From assembly GCA_947168625.1 (NCBI GenBank), contig CAMVMQ010000024.1, positions 1-11,667 on the forward strand: a stretch of DNA of 11,667 bases, written 5' to 3'. Shown piece by piece: positions 1 through 4,994 of this stretch (position 1 is the first letter of the stretch; each line of letters opens with the position of its first letter). The stretch is from an uncultured Caryophanales bacterium. GTDB lineage: Bacteria; Bacillota_I; Bacilli_A; RF39; UBA660. Position numbers and translations under genes: made by a program. The notes beneath the pieces are model-generated. The model had not been told where the DNA came from, did not search any database, and worked only from the letters and a program-made list of their open reading frames with translations.

Positions 1-120
1 TTTTTTTTGATTAAAATAATATTAATAAATAAATTAATATTATGTCATAGCTTATACTAAACAATTGTAAAAAGTTTAATTGTAAAAGTTACCAAAGTAG
101 TTACAGAAGGCAAAATAAAA

Positions 121-146
121 GCAAGCCATATAAAATAATGGCTTGC
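121..146 (-). terminator. Rho-independent terminator, probable original end of the tRNA operon
   Basis: A perfect 9-bp stem (121-129 with 138-146) is followed on the reverse strand by a T-rich stretch (complement of 111-120). It lies just beyond the tRNA-Lys fragment, where the terminator of the tRNA operon would have been before the island inserted. It appears to be the native terminator displaced from its operon. Confidence 0.65.
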
Positions 147-147
147 C

Positions 148-205
148 TAACTTCTAAATGGTGCCTCGTTGGAGATTCGAACTCCAGACCCTTTGATTAA
201 AAGTC
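148..205. repeat. 58-bp direct repeat, left attachment-site copy
   Basis: Identical base for base to 2192-2249. It spans from the anticodon stem of tRNA-Lys through its CCA end plus 11 bp. Homology stops at 206, inside the tRNA sequence, marking the junction with island-specific DNA. The repeat is certain; its role as an att site is inferred. Confidence 0.85.
159..205 (-). pseudogene. tRNA-Lys 3' fragment (47 nt)
   Basis: Reverse-strand sequence identical to the last 47 bases of the intact tRNA-Lys at 2203-2278, from the anticodon stem (GACTTTTAATC) through the T arm and CCA. The D arm and 5' acceptor strand are missing, so it cannot form a tRNA. It is most simply the original 3' end displaced when the island integrated. 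Confidence 0.9.
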
Positions 206-247
206 GACTAACCATGCTTATAAATAAAGGAATTGAGAGCTATTTTG

Positions 248-265
248 TATGCTACCTGTATGCTA
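248..265. repeat. 11-bp direct repeat tract, left end of island
   Basis: GTATGCTACCT (248-258) is followed directly by a partial second copy, GTATGCTA. The same unit occurs almost three times at 2069-2100 in the same orientation. The position just inside each boundary resembles arm-type integrase binding sites, which is an inference. Confidence 0.7.
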
Positions 266-308
266 TTATTTTTGTCACTATTGTAATTTACTTAAAAATG
301 AAACAAAA

Positions 309-343
309 TTTACAGTGACATTTACAGTGACATTTGGTATAAT
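309..343 (+). promoter_or_regulatory. fic promoter with tandem 12-bp operator-like repeat
   Basis: A -35 box GTGACA (315-320), a 17-bp spacer and a consensus -10 TATAAT (338-343) lie 25 bp before the fic start. The 12-bp sequence TTTACAGTGACA is repeated exactly at 309-320 and 321-332, so one copy includes the -35 box and the other fills the spacer. A looser inverted version starts at 273. This layout suggests an operator, possibly for the winged-helix domain of the Fic protein itself. Confidence 0.7.
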
Positions 344-368
344 AATATTAATAAGTGGAGATGGTAAA

Positions 369-1367
369 ATGAAATTATTTGATAAAGTAGAACCAGTATT
401 TTATATTGATAAGGAAGTAGATAATCTTATTCAAAATATTAACCAAAAACTTAACTATATTAAGATAAGTGATAGGCAAAAGAGAAAGTATATGATTAAT
501 AAATCAAAAGTAAGGTCAGTTCATTCATCACTTTCTATTGAAGCAAATTCGTTATCAATACTTGATGTTGAAAATATATTAGAACATAAACAAGTTCTAG
601 GAAAAAAAGATGAAGTTCAGGAAGTTAAAAATGCAATTGAAGTTTATAATCAGATAAATGATTTTGACTATAAAAGTGAAGATGATTTTTTAAGAGTTCA
701 TCAAATTATGATGAAATATTTTGATGATGATAATGGAGAATATAGAAATCATGGAGAAGGGATAAAAAAAGAAAGCAAAATAATATATATGGCTCCTGAT
801 TCTATATTGGTACCAGGATTAATGAAGAGTTTATTTGAGTATATAAATAATAATGAATTAAATATGCTTGTTTTATCAGCAATATTTCATTACTATTTTG
901 TTGCTATTCATCCTTTTACAGATGGAAATGGAAGAGTAGCAAGATTTTGGGTAACTTTAATGTTAATACACTATAATAAAAATTTTGAATTTATTCCTAT
1001 TGAAGAAGAAATATATTTAAATAGGGAAGAGTATTATTCATCAATTGAAAAATGTCATAATAATTCAAATGCTAATATTTTTATTAAATTTCTGCTAAAA
1101 ATGATTGCCTCTTCATTGGATAAAGTAATCAAAAACAGTAAGTTTATCTTAAATGATACGCAAAATAAAATTATAGAATTAATTATGAATAATAGAAGTA
1201 TTACTCAAAGTGAAATTGCTTTACTACTTGGAGTAAATATTAGAACAGTAAAAAGAAATTTTAAAGTACTATTGGAAAACAATATTATTGAAAGAGTAGG
1301 ATCGGATAAAAAGGGTTATTGGATAGTTGCAGAAGAAAAAAATGAATATATGGAACTTATAAAATAA
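369..1367 (+). CDS. Fic-domain protein with C-terminal winged helix (putative AMP-transferase)
   Basis: Fic enzymes usually transfer AMP from ATP onto a hydroxyl side chain of a target protein. This 332-residue protein carries the full core motif HPFTDGNGRVAR at 181-192, with the catalytic His and the anion-binding DGNGR loop. At 53-60, SSLSIEAN matches the N-terminal inhibitory helix ([S/T]xxxE[G/N]), which would make it a self-inhibited class II Fic, but Ala follows the Glu. Residues about 262-319 form a winged helix-turn-helix (ITQSEIALLLGVNIRTVKRN, then a GYWIV wing), so it may bind DNA and regulate itself through the repeats at its promoter. The start at 369 is chosen because GTGGAG lies 8 bp upstream; the frame stays open to 249, but that extension would run through the promoter. 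The target is unknown. It is cargo of the tRNA-Lys island. Confidence 0.88.
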   Translation: MKLFDKVEPVFYIDKEVDNLIQNINQKLNYIKISDRQKRKYMINKSKVRSVHSSLSIEANSLSILDVENILEHKQVLGKKDEVQEVKNAIEVYNQINDFDYKSEDDFLRVHQIMMKYFDDDNGEYRNHGEGIKKESKIIYMAPDSILVPGLMKSLFEYINNNELNMLVLSAIFHYYFVAIHPFTDGNGRVARFWVTLMLIHYNKNFEFIPIEEEIYLNREEYYSSIEKCHNNSNANIFIKFLLKMIASSLDKVIKNSKFILNDTQNKIIELIMNNRSITQSEIALLLGVNIRTVKRNFKVLLENNIIERVGSDKKGYWIVAEEKNEYMELIK

Positions 1368-1381
1368 AAATTTACTTTTAA

Positions 1382-1410
1382 TTGAAATAATAATTAATAT
1401 ATGATAAGAT
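1382..1410 (+). promoter_or_regulatory. Putative promoter of the island membrane-protein gene
   Basis: TTGAAA (1382-1387), 17 bp, then TAAGAT (1405-1410), followed by a strong Shine-Dalgarno AGGAGG just before the start at 1437. The -10 matches at only four of six positions, and read-through from fic remains possible. Confidence 0.4.
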
Positions 1411-1436
1411 TAATATGTAGAAATTAGGAGGAAAAA

Positions 1437-1979
1437 ATGGAAAAAAAGAATAGTGTTCTTGGAGTTTTGGTTATTTTGTTAAGTGTAGTCGTTTTAGGAC
1501 TAACAGCATTTATTGTTTATGACAAGGCGCTAAATAAAGATGCAAAGAATGAAAACACTACCAGCAGTACTATTAATAATGAAGTAGAAAATACTGATGG
1601 AAGTTCTATATCTTCGACTGAAATGTTAGATAAGATTGTTGGCAATTGGGGTAGAGTTAATGGAATGGCTTGCTATTTAATTTCAATATCGAGAAAAGAT
1701 AATAAATATACTTTTAATTCGGTGGAGTATGGTACTGATGGTGGTTTATTTGGAGAAGTTGTTGAGCATAAATCAATAGATAGTGATAAACTATATTTGA
1801 AAGTGCATTTTCCTGAAAGAGTTAATGAAGTTGGTGAAACTCCAGAGCAAACAAGTGAATATGTCATTAATATTAGTGAATTAAGTTCTAATATATTAAT
1901 TATTAATAACAATAAATGGGAAATAGTAACTGGTACTTTGGAAGAATTCTTTAATTCTAAAATACCTAATCGTTTCTAA
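1437..1979 (+). CDS. Membrane-anchored protein of unknown function (island cargo)
   Basis: A 180-residue protein that I do not recognise. Residues about 6-28 form one hydrophobic segment after a short Lys-rich start (MEKKN), giving a signal-anchor topology with the rest outside the cell; there is no lipobox cysteine. Residues about 32-60 are a low-complexity Ser/Thr/Asn linker. The remaining ~115 residues (from GNWGRVNG) look like a compact, beta-rich domain with aromatic and alternating hydrophobic residues (YLISISRKDNKYTFNSVEYG) and one Cys. A consensus AGGAGG precedes the ATG. It lies about 70 bp after fic in the same orientation and is followed by a terminator. A functional link to fic is possible but not shown. 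Confidence 0.75.
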   Translation: MEKKNSVLGVLVILLSVVVLGLTAFIVYDKALNKDAKNENTTSSTINNEVENTDGSSISSTEMLDKIVGNWGRVNGMACYLISISRKDNKYTFNSVEYGTDGGLFGEVVEHKSIDSDKLYLKVHFPERVNEVGETPEQTSEYVINISELSSNILIINNNKWEIVTGTLEEFFNSKIPNRF

Positions 1980-1993
1980 TTAAAAATTGTAAT

Positions 1994-2023
1994 AAAAGAG
2001 TAGTTTATAAGACTACTTTTTTT
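1994..2023 (+). terminator. Rho-independent terminator after the island membrane-protein gene
   Basis: The stem AGTAGT (1999-2004) with ACTACT (2012-2017), a 7-nt loop and a run of T residues ends the forward transcription unit of the island. Confidence 0.75.
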
Positions 2024-2068
2024 GATACATTTTTTTAATTATTGTACCGACTGCCTCAGAAAAAATTT

Positions 2069-2100
2069 GTATGCTACCTGTATGCTACCTGTATGCTACC
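2069..2100. repeat. 11-bp direct repeat array (2.9 copies), right end of island
   Basis: GTATGCTACCT occurs at 2069-2079 and 2080-2090, and ten of its eleven bases again at 2091-2100. The unit and orientation match the tract at 248-265, so copies sit just inside both island ends. This fits integrase arm-type sites or a host-factor iteron; the role is inferred. Confidence 0.75.
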
Positions 2101-2161
2101 ACAGTTGTTTTAGACTGTTTTGGTAGTAAAATCGCCAAGCGGCAAATAAAAGATATAATAA

Positions 2162-2192
2162 AAGCAAAGCCTTATTTTATAAGACTTTGCTT
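2162..2192 (-). terminator. Rho-independent terminator of the tRNA operon (island-borne copy)
   Basis: A 14-bp stem with one mismatch (2162-2175 with 2179-2192) is followed on the reverse strand by a T-rich tract (complement of about 2144-2161). It lies 11 bp past the tRNA-Lys CCA end and terminates the five-tRNA operon. Its sequence differs from the hairpin at 121-146 although both adjoin a copy of the same repeat, consistent with the island bringing its own terminator. Confidence 0.75.
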
Positions 2193-2249
2193 AACTTCTA
2201 AATGGTGCCTCGTTGGAGATTCGAACTCCAGACCCTTTGATTAAAAGTC
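2192..2249. repeat. 58-bp direct repeat, right attachment-site copy within tRNA-Lys
   Basis: Perfect copy of 148-205. It covers the 3' part of the functional tRNA-Lys and 11 bp beyond it. If the island integrated here, this copy came with the island and restored the tRNA gene. Confidence 0.85.
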
Positions 2250-2278
2250 AAATGCTCTACCGACTGAGCTAACGAAGC
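2203..2278 (-). tRNA. tRNA-Lys (anticodon TTT)
   Basis: A full 76-nt cloverleaf with encoded CCA: acceptor GCTTCGT pairs with ACGAGGC with one G-T wobble, the D arm reads GCTCAGTCGGTAGAGC, the anticodon loop is CTTTTAA, and the T arm contains TTCGAAT. It is last in the five-tRNA operon, and its 3' portion is duplicated at 159-205. Confidence 0.97.
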
Positions 2279-2289
2279 ATTAATAAAAA

Positions 2290-2364
2290 TGGTTGCCTCG
2301 GCAAGATTCGAACTTACGAATGCCACAGTCAAAGTGTGGTGCCTTACCGCTTGGCTACGAGGCA
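2290..2364 (-). tRNA. tRNA-Gln (anticodon TTG)
   Basis: A 75-nt cloverleaf with encoded CCA. Acceptor TGCCTCG pairs with CGAGGCA; the anticodon stem CCACA/TGTGG closes the loop CTTTGAC, giving anticodon TTG. Fourth gene of the tRNA operon. Confidence 0.96.
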
Positions 2365-2375
2365 ATAATTAAAAG

Positions 2376-2459
2376 TGGTGGAGGGACATGGATTTGAACC
2401 ATGGAACCCGAAGGAACAGATTTACAGTCTGCCGCGTTTGACCACTTCGCTATCCCTCC
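2376..2459 (-). tRNA. tRNA-Tyr (anticodon GTA)
   Basis: An 84-nt class II tRNA with a long variable arm and encoded CCA. Acceptor GGAGGGA pairs with TCCCTCC; the anticodon stem-loop CAGACTGTAAATCTG gives GTA. Third gene of the operon. Confidence 0.96.
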
Positions 2460-2467
2460 AAAAAAAA

Positions 2468-2543
<76 letters not shown>

Positions 2544-2554
2544 AAAATAAATAA

Positions 2555-2631
2555 TGGTGGGCGATATAGGACTCGAACCTATGACCCCCTGCTTGTAAGG
2601 CAGGTGCTCTAACCAACTGAGCTAATCGCCC
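2555..2631 (-). tRNA. tRNA-Val (anticodon TAC)
   Basis: A 77-nt cloverleaf with encoded CCA. Acceptor GGGCGAT pairs with ATCGCCC; the anticodon stem CTGC/GCAG closes a loop holding TAC. First gene of the operon, closest to the promoter. Confidence 0.96.
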
Positions 2632-2644
2632 ATTAACAACCTCG

Positions 2645-2686
2645 TTGACAAACAATAATATATCATTTATCATTGGGGTTTGTCAA
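2645..2686. repeat. 9-bp inverted repeat around the tRNA promoter
   Basis: TTGACAAAC (2645-2653) and GTTTGTCAA (2678-2686) are exact inverse copies 24 bp apart. Each arm contains TTGACA for one strand. The forward strand also has TATCAT (2668-2673) 17 bp after its TTGACA, so a second, opposed promoter is possible. Confidence 0.6.
2657..2686 (-). promoter_or_regulatory. Promoter of the five-tRNA operon
   Basis: Read on the reverse strand: consensus -35 TTGACA (complement of 2681-2686), 18 bp, -10 TATATT (complement of 2657-2662), with the expected start shortly before tRNA-Val. The -35 lies in one arm of a 9-bp inverted repeat whose other arm is at 2645-2653. No terminator is visible between the S1 gene and this promoter, so read-through may also feed the tRNAs. 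Confidence 0.75.
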
Positions 2687-2704
2687 GAGATTTATAAACT
2701 TTTT

Positions 2705-3067
2705 TTACATTTTATCAGTAATTTCTTTTATTTTCTGATTAATCCATATATCAAGATTATCTTTTAATGGCTTAAAACCACTTTTTGTTTCAGCCATTCT
2801 TTTTAATCTAGCGCCATCCTTTTTATAGTCAATATCTTTAATACTAAGCTTTAAATGATTATCTTTATCACTTATGTCAACAACTTCAGCATAAATATTA
2901 TCTCCGACTTTCAAATAGTCATTAACATTTTTAACAAAACCATACGATATTTCAGAAATATGAATTAAACCTTCATAGCATTCATCTTTAGTACTAACAA
3001 AAGCGCCATACTTTTGAACACCAGTAACAGTAACTTTTACAATATCTTTTTTCTTTAATTTTTCCAT
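2705..3067 (-). CDS. Small S1-domain RNA-binding protein (YugI/GSP13/CvfD-like)
   Basis: A 120-residue protein made of one S1 (OB-fold) RNA-binding domain at about residues 4-78, with the classic blocks VKVTVTGVQKYGAFVS, GLIHISEIS and KVGDNIYAEVVDIS...LKLSIKD. A basic, helical tail follows (about 85-120). Size and layout match the single-S1 proteins YugI/GSP13 of Bacillus and CvfD of streptococci, which associate with ribosomes or act as post-transcriptional regulators. The exact role here is inferred from family only. GAGGGAAG precedes the ATG. It lies 47 bp after rnhC on the same strand and has its own extended -10 promoter. Confidence 0.88.
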   Translation of the reverse strand: MEKLKKKDIVKVTVTGVQKYGAFVSTKDECYEGLIHISEISYGFVKNVNDYLKVGDNIYAEVVDISDKDNHLKLSIKDIDYKKDGARLKRMAETKSGFKPLKDNLDIWINQKIKEITDKM

Positions 3068-3087
3068 AAATACTTCCCTCGTTCATT

Positions 3088-3098
3088 ATTATATCACT
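3088..3098 (-). promoter_or_regulatory. Extended -10 promoter of the S1-domain gene
   Basis: On the reverse strand, TGATATAAT provides a consensus -10 (complement of 3088-3093) with the TGn extension. There is no clear -35 box, as is common for extended -10 promoters. Confidence 0.5.
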
Positions 3099-3114
3099 GT
3101 TTTAGTATTTTTAT

Positions 3115-4065
3115 TTATTTTTTTATTTCTTTAAGTATTCTTTCAGTATTACTAAAGTTTAATTTAGCCACATTTTTTAATACCTTTGTTCCATATTTTT
3201 GAACTAATTTAATCCCAATATCTTCAACATAATAGTTAGCTCCTTTAGGAAGAAAAATTCCATACTTTTCTCCTAATTTATCTATCTCTTTAATAAAAAT
3301 ATATCTGCTTATTAAAGAAGAAACTGCAACAGACATACACTTGTCTTCCGCTTTTGTAATAAAGGTAATTCCCTTTAAAGGATTAGGACATTCTTCTAGA
3401 TGATTGTAATAACTTTTCTCTGATTCAAATTGATCAATAACAACATAGTCATAGTCATAATCATTTCCTTTAGCCATTTCTGATAGCACTTTATTATGAA
3501 GAACGGCCTTAATTTTATTCATGTTCATATTACTGCCATAGTTTTCATTATATTCCTTATTAGAAAGCATAATTGTTTTATATGGAATTCTTTTTATTAT
3601 TTTAGGGACTATTTTTAGTATCTGTTCATCACTAATTTTTTTTGAATCTCTTACACCAAGTTCCGTTAAGAAAGGTATATTTTCTTTTTTTACGAAAGAA
3701 GCTGTTACAACAATAGGACCGTAATAGTCTCCAGTTCCGACTTCATCTGAGCCGATTGAAGATATTTCAAATGGTATTGCAATTTCTTTATCTTTCTTTT
3801 TGCTCTTTTTATCTGTATCAATAAAGTAATCTATATCCTCTTTATTCTTTTCGATACTTTCCCACATACTGGACTCAATATCAGCAGATATTCCCTGAAA
3901 CATTGCTTTTCCTGATGTATACAAAGTAACGATTGTATCACCAGTATCAGCCTGAAAAATAGCATATGGGGGAGTTTTCTCTCTTTTCATTCCCTCATAA
4001 TATTCATTCATGAGTTTCTTTGTTTCATTGTCAACTTTTATAACCTTGGTAACATTTTTTTTCAT
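3115..4065 (-). CDS. rnhC: Ribonuclease HIII
   Basis: RNase HIII cuts the RNA strand of RNA-DNA hybrids, removing R-loops and primer remnants in the cytoplasm; it is typical of Bacillota. The 316-residue protein has the expected two parts: an N-terminal TBP-like substrate-binding domain (about 1-85) and, after a Lys-rich linker (86-94), the catalytic RNase H fold. Residues 105-116 read GSDEVGTGDYYG, the HIII form of the first metal-binding motif, with D107 and E108. GVRDSKKISD (137-146), VVIDQF with D211, the AEDKCMSVAVSSLISRY block (239-255) and LPKGA (272-276) are further family blocks. Length is normal. AGAGGTGG lies just before the ATG. It is transcribed away from the ECF genes and towards the S1 gene and tRNAs. 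Confidence 0.95.
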   Translation of the reverse strand: MKKNVTKVIKVDNETKKLMNEYYEGMKREKTPPYAIFQADTGDTIVTLYTSGKAMFQGISADIESSMWESIEKNKEDIDYFIDTDKKSKKKDKEIAIPFEISSIGSDEVGTGDYYGPIVVTASFVKKENIPFLTELGVRDSKKISDEQILKIVPKIIKRIPYKTIMLSNKEYNENYGSNMNMNKIKAVLHNKVLSEMAKGNDYDYDYVVIDQFESEKSYYNHLEECPNPLKGITFITKAEDKCMSVAVSSLISRYIFIKEIDKLGEKYGIFLPKGANYYVEDIGIKLVQKYGTKVLKNVAKLNFSNTERILKEIKK

Positions 4066-4086
4066 CTTCTTACCACCTCTAATTTA

Positions 4087-4114
4087 ATTTTAGCATAATA
4101 TTTTCTTTTAGCAA
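4087..4114 (-). promoter_or_regulatory. Promoter of rnhC
   Basis: Reverse strand: TTGCTA (complement of 4109-4114), 16 bp, TAAAAT (complement of 4087-4092) preceded by TGC, an extended -10 form. It is positioned about 20 bp before the rnhC start. Confidence 0.5.
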
Positions 4115-4156
4115 GGAATAATACTTCTGATTGTCACATATTTTACACTCATTTTC

Positions 4157-4185
4157 TTGTATTTTAATCATAATTAATATATAAT
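4157..4185 (+). promoter_or_regulatory. Putative promoter of the ecf operon
   Basis: Consensus -10 TATAAT (4180-4185) with a weak -35 TTGTAT (4157-4162) 17 bp upstream, about 20 bp before the first start codon of the operon. It is divergent from the rnhC promoter. Confidence 0.5.
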
Positions 4186-4205
4186 TATTAAAGAGGGTGT
4201 ATGGT

Positions 4206-4994
4206 ATGTCAAGAAGCATTATTAAAATAAGAGATATGTCATTTGAATATAATCAAAAAGAAATATTTAATGATGTCAATCTAGATATTTATGAAAATAG
4301 TTTTACCGCTATTATAGGACCAAATGGTTCTGGTAAAAAAACTTTAGCTAAATTACTTGCAGGTTTATATGATTTTTCTGGATATATAAATATTGATGGA
4401 TATCTCTTAAATCACGCATTTATCAATAAAATAAGAAGAATTTTTTCTTGTTCATTTGAAGAAAAAGAAGAATATTTTGGCTCTGTAAGAGAAATCTTAG
4501 CATTTCCTCTAGAAAATCTTCAGTATTCTAAGAAAGAAATAACTAATCAGATTCAGAATATTGCTAAAAAATTTAAGATTGAGAATATTCTAGACAAAGA
4601 CTTTAATGAAATTAGCCCACTTGAAAAGAACAAAGTAAGTGTTGCTTCAGCATTGATTTATAATCCGAAGATACTTCTTCTTACTAAATCACCAATTGAT
4701 AAAAAACTTATCTTTAAAATTTTAAAAGAATACCAAAAAGAACATAATTTAACAGTGATTTTAATAACAAATGATTTAGAAGATACATTAGAAGCTACTA
4801 ACATTATCGTCTTAAAAGAAGGCAAAGTATTAAAAGAAGGTACTCCTAGAGAAATATATAATGATGATTATCTTGAAAAGATAGGACTTAAGCTTCCGTT
4901 TATTGTAAGTTTATCACAAAACCTGATGCTGTATGATTTACTCGATAAAGTGTATTTAAAGTTTGGAGAGGTAGGAGATAAACTATGGCCATAA
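4206..4994 (+). CDS. ecfA1: ECF transporter ATPase EcfA1, catalytic motifs degenerate
   Basis: EcfA1 normally pairs with EcfA2 to power uptake by ECF vitamin/metal transporters. This 262-residue protein has the fold, length and typical ends of EcfA1 (KIRDMSFEY; EGTPREIY; LPFIVSL), but most ATPase motifs are altered. The Walker A is GPNGSGKKT (38-46), with Lys replacing the Mg-binding Ser. The Q-loop VFQNP is IFSCS (79-83). The LSGGQ signature is ISPLE (136-140). Walker B LLLDEP reads LLLTKSP (157-163), losing both Asp and catalytic Glu. The switch His is N189. It is therefore unlikely to hydrolyse ATP by the usual mechanism. The ATG at 4206 is chosen because AAGAGGG ends 8 bp upstream; an in-frame GTG at 4197 overlaps that site. 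It overlaps ecfA2 by 10 bp. Assignment rests on similarity plus the ecfA1-ecfA2-ecfT-truA order. Confidence 0.8.
   Translation: MSRSIIKIRDMSFEYNQKEIFNDVNLDIYENSFTAIIGPNGSGKKTLAKLLAGLYDFSGYINIDGYLLNHAFINKIRRIFSCSFEEKEEYFGSVREILAFPLENLQYSKKEITNQIQNIAKKFKIENILDKDFNEISPLEKNKVSVASALIYNPKILLLTKSPIDKKLIFKILKEYQKEHNLTVILITNDLEDTLEATNIIVLKEGKVLKEGTPREIYNDDYLEKIGLKLPFIVSLSQNLMLYDLLDKVYLKFGEVGDKLWP

Larger units (their letters stand above)
1..368. other. Left-end non-coding region
   Basis: No gene is supported in these 368 bases. They contain an AT-only perfect inverted repeat (16-26 with 33-43), a short imperfect direct repeat around 63-90, a reverse-strand terminator hairpin (121-146), the tRNA-Lys fragment (159-205), an 11-bp repeat tract (248-265), and the fic promoter with its repeats (309-343). 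An open frame does run from 249 into fic, but it would pass through the promoter and lacks a ribosome binding site, so it is treated as non-coding. Confidence 0.7.
148..2249. mobile_element. tRNA-Lys-integrated small genomic island lacking an integrase
   Basis: The region is bounded by 58-bp perfect direct repeats (148-205 and 2192-2249) made of the 3' part of tRNA-Lys plus 11 bp beyond the CCA. The copy at 2192 is joined to a complete tRNA and the other is a fragment. This is the usual result of tyrosine-recombinase integration into a tRNA 3' end. One repeat plus interior is 2,044 bp. The interior has a fic gene, a membrane-protein gene, 11-bp direct repeats near both ends and its own copy of the tRNA terminator. 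There is no integrase, excisionase or replication gene, so it is either a deletion remnant or a passenger mobilised by an integrase encoded elsewhere. The boundaries are seen directly; mobility is inferred. Confidence 0.7.

Noticed and set aside
16..43. AT-only inverted repeat as a terminator or origin
   Set aside because: The perfect 11-bp arms are entirely A/T and common by chance in this AT-rich DNA; no clear T run, gene end or iterons go with it.
249..368. N-terminal extension of the fic reading frame
   Set aside because: It would place the consensus promoter and the 12-bp repeats inside the coding region and has no ribosome binding site; the start at 369 has GTGGAG at good spacing and begins a normal Fic N-terminus.
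1673..1912. Reverse-strand 79-residue open frame
   Set aside because: It lies wholly inside the membrane-protein gene on the other strand, with no recognisable domain or ribosome binding site; it is a shadow frame.
2066..2100. 11-bp repeats as a CRISPR array
   Set aside because: The units are directly abutting with no spacers and are too short; they resemble binding sites, not CRISPR repeats.
4197..4205. GTG start for ecfA1 at 4197
   Set aside because: It overlaps the AAGAGGG ribosome binding site; the ATG at 4206 is correctly spaced from it.
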